Positions 57,542 to 64,000 of a stretch of 64,000 nucleotides of DNA are shown here, piece by piece. The stretch is taken from the NCBI GenBank assembly GCA_036391875.1, contig DASVZA010000003.1, forward strand, positions 62,001-126,000. Direction: 5' to 3'. The notes under the pieces are model-generated. The model was given only the letters and a program-made list of their open reading frames with translations, searched no databases and had not been told where the DNA came from. This stretch comes from Parasulfuritortus sp036391875. GTDB taxonomy: Bacteria > Pseudomonadota > Gammaproteobacteria > Burkholderiales > Thiobacillaceae. Position numbers and translations under genes: made by a program. How positions within the stretch are numbered: the first letter of the stretch is position 1; each line of letters begins with the position of its first letter.

Positions 57542-59370
57542 GTCGTCCCCTCCTTCCCTATCAGGGCCGCGTGGATGCTGGCGGCGGTACGGTGGCCGTC
57601 GGCCACGGCGTGCACCACGTCGGGACCGTTGACGCAGTCTCCTGCCGACCACAGCCAGGGCTCCGAGGTGCGGCCGTCGGCGTCGACCTTGATCCGGCCG
57701 CGGTTCCACTCAAGGGCCTCGGTCAATGCATCGCCCAGCAGCGAGGTGTCGGCAAACTGGCCAATGGCCTCGACCACCGTGTCGCAGGCCAGGATCGCCT
57801 CGCCGGTTTCATCATAGCGCGGCGCGAAGCGCTTGTTCTCGTCGAAGATGGAGATCACCTTCCAGGTCTTGAGGCCGACCAGCTTGCCGCCCGCGTCGAT
57901 CTCGCAGCCCTGCGGTCCGCACTGGTCGTGGATGACGATGCCTTCCTCGATGGCCTCCTTGATCTCGACCGGATCAGCCAGGAAATGCTGCTGCTCTTCC
58001 AGTGCGGTGACCACCACGTCGACATGGCCGTATTGCTGCTTCTGCAACCGGGCCAGGGAGCGGGCGATGTCCATGGCGACGTTGCCGCCGCCGATCACCA
58101 CTGCGCAGTGCGGCACTTCGAACGGCTCGCCGGCGGTGATCCTGTTCAGCAGGTCGACGGCCCGGAGCACCTTCTCGTGCTCCGAGTTGGGGATGCGGGT
58201 CTGGCGCCCTTCCTGCAGGCCGATGGCGAGCAGGACGGCGTCGTGCTCGGCGCGCAGCTGGTCCATGCTCACATCGCGGCCGATCCGCACGTTGCAGCGG
58301 ATGTCGACGCCGGCGGCGCGGATCACGTCGATGTCGCGGTCCAGCCGGTCGTAGGGCAGGCGGTATTCCGGGATGCCGTAGCGGGTCATGCCGCCCGGCT
58401 CGGCCATCGCCTCGAACACGGTCACGGCATGGCCAAGCTTGGCCAGGTCGAAGGCTGCGGTCAGGCCGGCCGGGCCGCCGCCGATGATGGCGACGCGCTT
58501 GCCGGTCGGGCTGTCGACCTTGCCGGCCAGGGCGATCTGCTTGACCCGCTCGTGCGGCACGGCGTCCATGGCGTAGCGCTTCAGCCACCGGATCGCGATC
58601 GGATCGCCGCGGTGGCCGATGGAGCAGGCGTCCTCGCAGCGCCGGGTGCAGACCCGGCCACAGACGTGGGAGAAGGGATTGGTCTGGTAGATCCAGGCCA
58701 CCGCCTCCTCCATCTTGCCCTCCCAGATGGCGCGGATGTACTGCGGCGCGTGCATGTGGGTCGGACAGGCGTCGTGGCACATGCCGCACTGGACGCAGCG
58801 CGAGGCTTCGAGCAGGGCCTGCTGGTCGTCGTAGCCGAGCGCCATCTCGTCGAAGTTGCCGATCCGCCGCTCCGCTTCCAACTCGGGCATCTTCTGCCGT
58901 TCCAGGTCGACCAGGTCGGCGTCCGCGCTCTTGGCCCAGCCCTGCTCGTAGGCCACGCCGTGCATGCCGTTCGGATCGGGCAGAACGAAGTAGCTGGAGA
59001 GCTGGTCGTCGGTGCAGGTGTGCACGTACTCGCGCGACAGGGCCAGGGAGCCGGTCGGGCAGATGTCGACGCACAGGCCGCACCAGCAGCAGCGGCCGTA
59101 GTCGATGGCGGGGCGCTCGTCGCGGATGCCCTTGACCGGATCGGCTTCGAGACCCGGGATGCGGACCATGGTGATGGCGGCGTTGTCGCACACCTTCTGG
59201 CAGGTGCTGCAGCCGATGCACTTGGCCCAGTCGTTGACGTGGAAGCCGCGGTAGTTGGCCGAGGCCGGACGCGGCTCCAGCTTCTCGGTGACCGCCGGCC
59301 GGCCGAAGAAGGCGAAGCTCTTGAGCGGGTTGAGCAGGCTGCCGCGGTTGCCGTGCTTGATATCGGCCAT
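57538..59370 (-). CDS. Fused NuoI-like ferredoxin and GltD-like NAD(P)H oxidoreductase subunit
   Basis: 610 residues. N-terminal part (about 45-115) has two [4Fe-4S] motifs, Cys51/54/57/61 (CIGCSTCQKVC) and Cys94/97/100/104, like NuoI. The rest is GltD-like: RCVQCGMCHDAC and HVCGRVCTRRCEDAC Fe-S motifs, FAD site VAIIGGGPAGLTAAFDLAKL, NAD(P) site VVIGGGNVAMDIARSLARL, and C-terminal WSAGDCVNGPDVVHAVADG. Such modules oxidise NAD(P)H or take part in ferredoxin exchange. It starts at 59370, one base overlapping the large subunit stop. Takes the place of NuoEFG as electron-input module. Confidence 0.88.
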   Translation of the reverse strand: MADIKHGNRGSLLNPLKSFAFFGRPAVTEKLEPRPASANYRGFHVNDWAKCIGCSTCQKVCDNAAITMVRIPGLEADPVKGIRDERPAIDYGRCCWCGLCVDICPTGSLALSREYVHTCTDDQLSSYFVLPDPNGMHGVAYEQGWAKSADADLVDLERQKMPELEAERRIGNFDEMALGYDDQQALLEASRCVQCGMCHDACPTHMHAPQYIRAIWEGKMEEAVAWIYQTNPFSHVCGRVCTRRCEDACSIGHRGDPIAIRWLKRYAMDAVPHERVKQIALAGKVDSPTGKRVAIIGGGPAGLTAAFDLAKLGHAVTVFEAMAEPGGMTRYGIPEYRLPYDRLDRDIDVIRAAGVDIRCNVRIGRDVSMDQLRAEHDAVLLAIGLQEGRQTRIPNSEHEKVLRAVDLLNRITAGEPFEVPHCAVVIGGGNVAMDIARSLARLQKQQYGHVDVVVTALEEQQHFLADPVEIKEAIEEGIVIHDQCGPQGCEIDAGGKLVGLKTWKVISIFDENKRFAPRYDETGEAILACDTVVEAIGQFADTSLLGDALTEALEWNRGRIKVDADGRTSEPWLWSAGDCVNGPDVVHAVADGHRTAASIHAALIGKEGTT

Positions 59371-60512
59371 CAGCGGTCGACCTCCGGCGGACAGGCGTCC
59401 AGCGAGAACATGATCTGGGCGACGTCCTCGATGCGGGCGCCGGTGACCAGGTTTTCCAGCACCTGCACGGCATGCATGGCGGACGGCCCGCGGACGTGGA
59501 CCCGGTAGGGCTTGTCGCCGCCGTTCGAGACCACGTAGTAGGCCAGTTCGCCCTTGGACGACTCGACCCGGGTGTAAACGTCGCCGGCCGGCAGGTTCCA
59601 GGCCAACGGATTGGGGATGGGGGCGCGGATCGGGCCGCCGACCTCGGCCAGCCGGTCGACCACCTGGCGCAGGATGCGGACGCTCTGCTTCAGCTCGCTG
59701 CGCCGCACCAGGGCGCGGGCCCAGGCGTCGCCCGCTTCCTCCACCGGCACGTCGAACTCGATCCGGTCGTAGACCAGGTAGGGGTCGTCGCGGCGGACGT
59801 CGAAGTCCAGGCCGCAGGCGCGCAGGTTGGGACCGGTCACGCCCCACTCCAGCGCATCCTGCTGGTCCAGGACGCCGACCCCGGTGGCGCGCTTGACGAA
59901 CACCTGGTTGGTGAACATCAGGTTGTCGTAGTCGGGCAGGCGCGACTCGATGTAGTCCAGGGTCCTGTCCACCCGGCCGAGGAAGCCCTCGGGCAGGTCG
60001 CGGCGCACGCCGCCGGGGATGTTGTAGATGTGGTAGACCCGGCCGCCGGACAGTTCCTCGAACAGGTCCAGGATCAGGTCGCGGTCGGCGATGCCCCAGA
60101 ACATCGGCGTGTACATGCCGGTGGTCGCGGCATGGCCGCCGAAGGTGAACAGGTGGGCGGCGATGCGCGACAGCTCGAGCTGCATGACCCGGATCCACTG
60201 CGCCCGCTCGGGCACCTCGAGGCCGCCCAGGCTCTCGACGGCCATGGAGTAGCAGACCTCCATCGGCACCGGGTCGGGCACGCAGATGCGCGGCACCAGG
60301 GCGATGTTCTGGATCCAGAGCCGGCCTTCCATCAGCTTTTCGAAACCGCGATGCAGGTAGCCGCCGTCAGCGCGCGCGGCGGTGACTTCGTCGCCGTGGA
60401 CCCGCACCTTGAGCGCGTAGTTGCCCTCGATGCCGGGGTGGTTCGGGCCGAAGAACAGCTCGAACTCGTTGCTCGGCGGATGATTGACGGACTGGTAGTT
60501 CTCCGGCCTCAT
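59370..60512 (-). CDS. NuoD-like / group-4 hydrogenase-related large subunit
   Basis: 380 residues. Complex-I 49-kDa / [NiFe] large subunit fold: GPNHPGIEGNYALKV, GYLHRGFEKLMEG, HLFTFGGHAATTGMYTP, FEELSGGRVYHIYNIPGGVR, VTGPNLRACG. The hydrogenase CxxC pairs are half kept: Cys77 with Asp80 in place of the second Cys (RICVPD), and Cys374 with Glu377 (DACPPE). Nickel binding of the usual kind is therefore not expected. The ATG at 60512 overlaps the NuoC-like stop. Confidence 0.88.
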   Translation of the reverse strand: MRPENYQSVNHPPSNEFELFFGPNHPGIEGNYALKVRVHGDEVTAARADGGYLHRGFEKLMEGRLWIQNIALVPRICVPDPVPMEVCYSMAVESLGGLEVPERAQWIRVMQLELSRIAAHLFTFGGHAATTGMYTPMFWGIADRDLILDLFEELSGGRVYHIYNIPGGVRRDLPEGFLGRVDRTLDYIESRLPDYDNLMFTNQVFVKRATGVGVLDQQDALEWGVTGPNLRACGLDFDVRRDDPYLVYDRIEFDVPVEEAGDAWARALVRRSELKQSVRILRQVVDRLAEVGGPIRAPIPNPLAWNLPAGDVYTRVESSKGELAYYVVSNGGDKPYRVHVRGPSAMHAVQVLENLVTGARIEDVAQIMFSLDACPPEVDR

Positions 60513-61096
60513 TCGCCGTCCTTCCGGTGCCGCAGCTCCTCGGGCCGCCGGGTGATGCCGCCGCCCTTGGCCTCGATGTCCTTCAGCCAGTCGGGCTGGT
60601 AGTCCTGCCAGCCGAAGTGGTCGACGACCCAGGCCTCGCCGTCGAACTCCTTGCGCATCGGCGGCGGGCCGTCCCATTCGGTGAGGATGAACTTGCCCAT
60701 ATCCGGGCTGCCCTCGAAGAAGACGCCGAACATCTCGTGGATGTCGCGCTCGAAGAAGGCCGCCGGCCGGTACAGGTCGTAGACCGACAGGTAGACGCCG
60801 GGATCGCGGGCGATGCGGATGTGGGCCATGACCAGCACCTTCATCTCGTACGACCAGAGGTGGTAGACCAGTTCGAATTCGTCCTGCGCCAGCCAGTCGA
60901 CGCAGCTGATCGCGGACAGGTGGACGTAGCCGGCGCGGCCCTTGAGCAGTTCCAGCAGGGCCGGCAGGGTTTCGGCGGCGAGGTCGACGCGCAGCCGGCG
61001 CGGGCCCTGCCAATGGGTCTTGAGGCCGGCGATCTCCTGGAGCAGGAAGTCCAGGCCGGCGGCGACGCGTTCGGGTGCGGCGGAGGTCAGCTTCAT
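60509..61096 (-). CDS. NuoC-like subunit (30-kDa)
   Basis: 195 residues. Complex I 30-kDa family: LSAISCVDWLAQDEFELVYH, SVYDLYRPAAFFERDIHEMF, GVFFEGSPDMGKFILTEWDG, the usual contact region to NuoD/NuoB. ATG at 61096 overlaps the NuoB-like stop by four bases and its own stop overlaps the large subunit start. Peripheral arm. Confidence 0.9.
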   Translation of the reverse strand: MKLTSAAPERVAAGLDFLLQEIAGLKTHWQGPRRLRVDLAAETLPALLELLKGRAGYVHLSAISCVDWLAQDEFELVYHLWSYEMKVLVMAHIRIARDPGVYLSVYDLYRPAAFFERDIHEMFGVFFEGSPDMGKFILTEWDGPPPMRKEFDGEAWVVDHFGWQDYQPDWLKDIEAKGGGITRRPEELRHRKDGE

Positions 61097-61827
61097 CGCT
61101 CGAACTGCCCTTCCTTCAGGCCGAGCCGCATCTCCAGCGGCTGCAGCGGCACCTGGTGCCGTTCCAGGACGGCGGTGTGCTCGCCCAGGGTTTCCGGCCC
61201 CATCAGCTCGTAGTGGCGCGCCTCGGCGATCACGTCGGTCGGCGTCTGCCAGTTGTCGCCGAACAGCTTCTGCTGGTTGCCCAGGTAGTGGTCGTAGCGC
61301 CGGTAGTAGTTCTTCCAGTTGTCCGACTTGCCGGCGCGGATGTTTTCCATCAGCTCCTGCAGGCCGTGGATCACCGCCTCCGGGCGCGGCATGCAGCCTG
61401 CGATGTACATGTCGACCGGCAGGTAGTCGTTCAATTTTTTGGCGGTGGCGTAGCTCTGCCAGTACATGCCGCCGTTGACCGTGCATGAGCAGATGCCGAT
61501 CACGTATTTGGGCGAGTTCATCTGCTCGTAGGTGAGGATGATGCGCTTCAGGGTCTTGGTCGAGACGTAGCCGGTGACCAGCAGGATGTCGGCCTGGCGC
61601 GGCGTGACCATGGGCTGGATGCCGAGCCGCTCCATGTCGAAGCGCGAGGTCATGGCAGGCGGCAGTTCGATCGCGCCGCAGCCGGTGCAGTAGTGCAGCA
61701 TGAACAGCGAGCGCGAACGGCAGAACGCGGTCAGCTCGTCGAACACCCGGGCCAGCAGGTTGCCGCTGCCGCCGGACGGGCGTTCGGCTTCCAGGGCGAC
61801 GACGGGGATGGTATTCAGTTCGCTCAT
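61093..61827 (-). CDS. NuoB-like subunit (N2 iron-sulfur cluster)
   Basis: 244 residues. All four ligands of the terminal [4Fe-4S] cluster are present: Cys47/Cys50 in HYCTGCGAIE, Cys115 in SCTVNGGMYW and Cys145 in AGCMPRPEAV. About 80 residues of extra C-terminal sequence (KNYYRRYDHYLGNQQKLFGD and on) go beyond the core. GGAGAG precedes the ATG at 61827. Lies 10 bp after the NuoH-like gene. Confidence 0.92.
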   Translation of the reverse strand: MSELNTIPVVALEAERPSGGSGNLLARVFDELTAFCRSRSLFMLHYCTGCGAIELPPAMTSRFDMERLGIQPMVTPRQADILLVTGYVSTKTLKRIILTYEQMNSPKYVIGICSCTVNGGMYWQSYATAKKLNDYLPVDMYIAGCMPRPEAVIHGLQELMENIRAGKSDNWKNYYRRYDHYLGNQQKLFGDNWQTPTDVIAEARHYELMGPETLGEHTAVLERHQVPLQPLEMRLGLKEGQFER

Positions 61828-61837
61828 GGCATCTCTC

Positions 61838-62737
61838 CTAGTGCATCGCCAGCCAGACACCGGCCAGGCCGATCAGCACCGGCCAGCGCCAGACCGAGAG
61901 CAGCACGTCCTCGGTGCGATGGCGCGGGAAGACGAAGGCCATGCTCATCGGGATGGCGACGACGGCGAACAGCTTGACCAGGAACAGCGGCCAGTTCTCG
62001 CCGCCGCCGAGGAAGATCGAGACGTAGACCGCGCTGGCGGTGAACAGCTGGAAGCACTGCATGACGAACAGGCCGCCCAGGTGCTTGCCGCCCATCTCGA
62101 CCATCGGCCCGGTGGCGATCTCGGCCGGTGCGACGTAGATCTCGAACGGCTGCTTGCCGAGCATGGCGTACATGGCGAACAGTCCGGCGATGGCCAGGAG
62201 CGGCATCCTGGCCACGCCCCAGGTCGCGATGCCGCCGAGCTGCTGGGCGGCGATCATGTCGATCATGTTGTTGCCGCCGTAGACCCAGGCGGCGCCGAAG
62301 ATGATGATCACGAAGGGCACGTCGTAGGCCAGCATCGCGGTCAGCGCCCGGGCGATGCCGATCGAGCCGTTCGGGTTGGCGCACTGGCCGACGCCCAGGG
62401 CCAGGCCGAGCGAGGGGATCATGGTCACGTAGGCCAGGGTCAAGAGGCCGGACTTGTCGGCGATGCCGTTCATGCCCGGCACCGGCACCATGGTCTCGGC
62501 CGCGATGTAGCCGCCCACCGCCATGACGATGCCGATGTCGTGCAGCAGGCCGTGCGAGTTCTGGGTCTGCTTGGCGTACAGCTTGACGATGTCGTAGAGC
62601 GGCTGCAGCAGCGGCGGGCCGACCCGGCGCTGAATCTTGGCCGCGATCTTGCGCATCATCAGCACCATCGCGAGGCCGATGACGAAGGCCACCAGCGGCA
62701 TCACCGCGAGTTCGGTCAGAAGTTCGATCGTGTTCAT
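61838..62737 (-). CDS. NuoH/HycD-like membrane subunit
   Basis: 299 residues, about eight helices. RKIAAKIQRRVGPPLLQPLYD and MLGKQPFEIYVAPAEIATGP then MVEMGGKHLG are closer to group-4 hydrogenase HycD/EchB subunits than to canonical NuoH. Couples the redox arm to ion translocation. The ATG at 62737 overlaps the stop of the antiporter-like gene by four bases. Confidence 0.9.
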   Translation of the reverse strand: MNTIELLTELAVMPLVAFVIGLAMVLMMRKIAAKIQRRVGPPLLQPLYDIVKLYAKQTQNSHGLLHDIGIVMAVGGYIAAETMVPVPGMNGIADKSGLLTLAYVTMIPSLGLALGVGQCANPNGSIGIARALTAMLAYDVPFVIIIFGAAWVYGGNNMIDMIAAQQLGGIATWGVARMPLLAIAGLFAMYAMLGKQPFEIYVAPAEIATGPMVEMGGKHLGGLFVMQCFQLFTASAVYVSIFLGGGENWPLFLVKLFAVVAIPMSMAFVFPRHRTEDVLLSVWRWPVLIGLAGVWLAMH

Positions 62738-64000
62738 CGCCAGATCACCCAACCCAGGCCGAGCACCACGGCGGCGAGCAGCGCCAGGGCCGGTACGGCC
62801 TGGCGGTACCAGGCCTGCATGAGGGTCGCGGTCAGGTCGGTGGCCGAGGCCAGGGCGGACTCGAGCCAGACGAAACTGCCGCGGTAGAGCGGACCGATGC
62901 GGTGCATCAGGCCGGCATAGAAGTTGTCGCTGTAGTGGTAGCGCACGTCGGCCGAGAGGAAATGGCCGCCGGCGTAGTTGTCGAGCTGGTGGATGCGCTT
63001 GGAACGGTTGCCGACGCCGTAGAACAGGATGGCGCCGATGCCGAAGCCGGCGAACAGCACGCCGACCACCCAGAGCATGTCGAGGCTGCCGCGCGCCGAC
63101 TCGATGCCGCCCAGCGTGTAGCTCATCACCGGCAGGCCGAGCGCGGCCTGGGCCTGGGCCACCCAGCGCAGGGCCAGGCCGGGCGCGGCGCCGGTCAGGA
63201 AACCGAGCCCGACCAGGACCAGCATCGGCACGGTCATGCTCCAGGGCGCCTCGCGGATCTGCTCGTGCTCGGCGCGCAACTGGCCGAGGAAGGTATTGTG
63301 GATCAGCTTGTAGACGCTGAGGATGGTGCCCAGGGTGCCGAGCACGGTCATCAGGAACAGCAGCGGCATGCCGTTCATCATCAGCGAGCGGTAGACCAGC
63401 CACTTGGAGACGAAGCCGTTCATCGGCGGCAGGCCGGCCAGGCCGATGATGCCCATCAGCATGACCAGGAAGGTGAGCGGCATGCGCGTCACCAGGCCGC
63501 CCAGCGAGTTGAGGTCGGCGGTGCCGGTGCGGTGCATCACGGCGAACACCGACAGCACCAGGGCCGCCTGGTAGGTGGCGTGGTTGAACACGTGCAGCAG
63601 GCCGCCGGCGCTGCCGGTCGCGTCGCCCACCACCAGGCCGAGCAGCATGTAGCCGCTCTGGCCGATGCCGTGCCAGGCCAGCAGGTAGCGGGCATCGTTC
63701 TGCTTGAGCGCGGTGAAGGTGGGCAGGACGATGGTGAGCGCGGCGATCCAGGCCAGCACGTCGCGGGCGTTGAACAGGCCGTCGACCAGCGAGAGATCGG
63801 CCAGCCGGCTCAGGGTGATCATCTTGACCAGCAGCAGGCCGAGGCCGAACAGGCCCATGCGCGAGGAGATCGCGCCGAGGAAGGCGGTGCCGGCGCCCGG
63901 CGCCTCGGCATAGGCCGGGGTCTGCCAAAGGTGGAAGGGCAAGAGGCCCATCTTGATCGCGAAGCCGGTGCCGAACAGCACCAGCAGGATGGCCAGCCGG
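62734..64000 (-). CDS. NuoL/M/N-type antiporter-like subunit (5' end beyond window)
   Basis: At least 421 residues; the reading is open through base 64000, so the N-terminus is missing. Proton_antipo_M blocks: MGLLPFHLWQTPAYAEAPGA, FTALKQNDARYLLAWHGIGQ, GGLLHVFNHATYQAALVLSV, GLAGLPPMNGFVSKW. It is the ion-pumping subunit of complex I, Mrp antiporters and group-4 hydrogenases. First visible gene of the operon; more subunits probably lie to the right. Confidence 0.9.
   Translation of the reverse strand, partial: RLAILLVLFGTGFAIKMGLLPFHLWQTPAYAEAPGAGTAFLGAISSRMGLFGLGLLLVKMITLSRLADLSLVDGLFNARDVLAWIAALTIVLPTFTALKQNDARYLLAWHGIGQSGYMLLGLVVGDATGSAGGLLHVFNHATYQAALVLSVFAVMHRTGTADLNSLGGLVTRMPLTFLVMLMGIIGLAGLPPMNGFVSKWLVYRSLMMNGMPLLFLMTVLGTLGTILSVYKLIHNTFLGQLRAEHEQIREAPWSMTVPMLVLVGLGFLTGAAPGLALRWVAQAQAALGLPVMSYTLGGIESARGSLDMLWVVGVLFAGFGIGAILFYGVGNRSKRIHQLDNYAGGHFLSADVRYHYSDNFYAGLMHRIGPLYRGSFVWLESALASATDLTATLMQAWYRQAVPALALLAAVVLGLGWVIWR

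Noticed and set aside
59370..60512. Active [NiFe] hydrogenase large subunit
   Set aside because: Second cysteine of both CxxC pairs is missing (Asp80, Glu377) and no maturation genes are visible.

Overview
This 64 kb window is GC-rich chromosomal DNA. I infer a Betaproteobacterium of the Nitrosomonadales/Rhodocyclales type, with a chemolithotroph-like gene set. The reasons are GC-rich coding throughout, a PEP-CTERM protein, an assimilatory nitrate/nitrite regulon with ANTAR antiterminators, a QseBC-like two-component cluster, several c-di-GMP proteins and a group-4-hydrogenase-related membrane complex. The species cannot be named from sequence alone.

Layout. 1-7.2 kb: kdpF-A-B-C-D on the minus strand (kdpD cut by the window edge), preceded by a 34-aa membrane ORF. 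7.5-11.2 kb: a hybrid histidine kinase downstream of a lycopene-cyclase-like FAD protein. 11.6-16.1 kb: a minus-strand group of PepSY protein, two COG4705-type membrane paralogues, response regulator and sensor kinase, then a small periplasmic protein. 16.2-21.4 kb: a plus-strand nitrogen cluster of NIT-ANTAR antiterminator, formate/nitrite transporter, PP2C/Ser-Thr kinase fusion, cyanase and a globin. 21.4-24 kb: accessory DNA with an antitoxin relic, a pyruvyl-transferase-like protein and a candidate deaminase toxin. 24.2-29.3 kb: CadR-like regulator with a CDF transporter, leuA plus a methyltransferase, an Lrp regulator and an SRPBCC protein. 29.7-31.8 kb: a lipoprotein and a diguanylate cyclase. 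31.8-41.5 kb: two nitrate/nitrite operons, nrtA-nrtB-nrtD-nasA and nirB-nirD-nasT. 41.9-45.2 kb: a GAF-PAS-GGDEF-EAL protein and a PEP-CTERM protein. 45.3-48 kb: a mosaic with repeats, GIY-YIG protein, a solitary integron gene cassette and a RAYT transposase between REP elements. 48-49.7 kb: an oxalate/formate-type MFS transporter with its 40-aa small subunit. 50-57 kb: an HMGL-like TIM-barrel protein, two GGDEF proteins, a MITE-like element, a putative outer-membrane protein and an SDR. 57-64 kb: a complex-I/group-4-hydrogenase-like operon, open at the right edge.

How it works together. Three transcription units (FNT transporter; nrtABD-nasA; nirBD-nasT) each carry a sigma-54-type promoter, then the same RNA hairpin with hexaloop AACGGC, overlapping an intrinsic terminator. 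This is the architecture of ANTAR-controlled nitrate leaders, and the window encodes two different ANTAR proteins. Uptake of nitrate, reduction to nitrite by NasA and to ammonium by NirBD, nitrite transport and cyanate breakdown thus appear to form one regulon under nitrogen limitation (sigma-54/NtrC) and nitrate induction (antitermination).

The most unusual system is at 57.0-64.0 kb: antiporter-like, HycD/NuoH-like, NuoB-, NuoC- and NuoD-like subunits, followed by a subunit that fuses two NuoI-like [4Fe-4S] clusters to a GltD-like NAD(P)H/FAD module, and finally a rubrerythrin-like protein. The large subunit keeps exactly one cysteine of each [NiFe] CxxC pair, so it is not an active hydrogenase of known type. 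It resembles an energy-converting hydrogenase-related (Ehr) complex with its own pyridine-nucleotide module.
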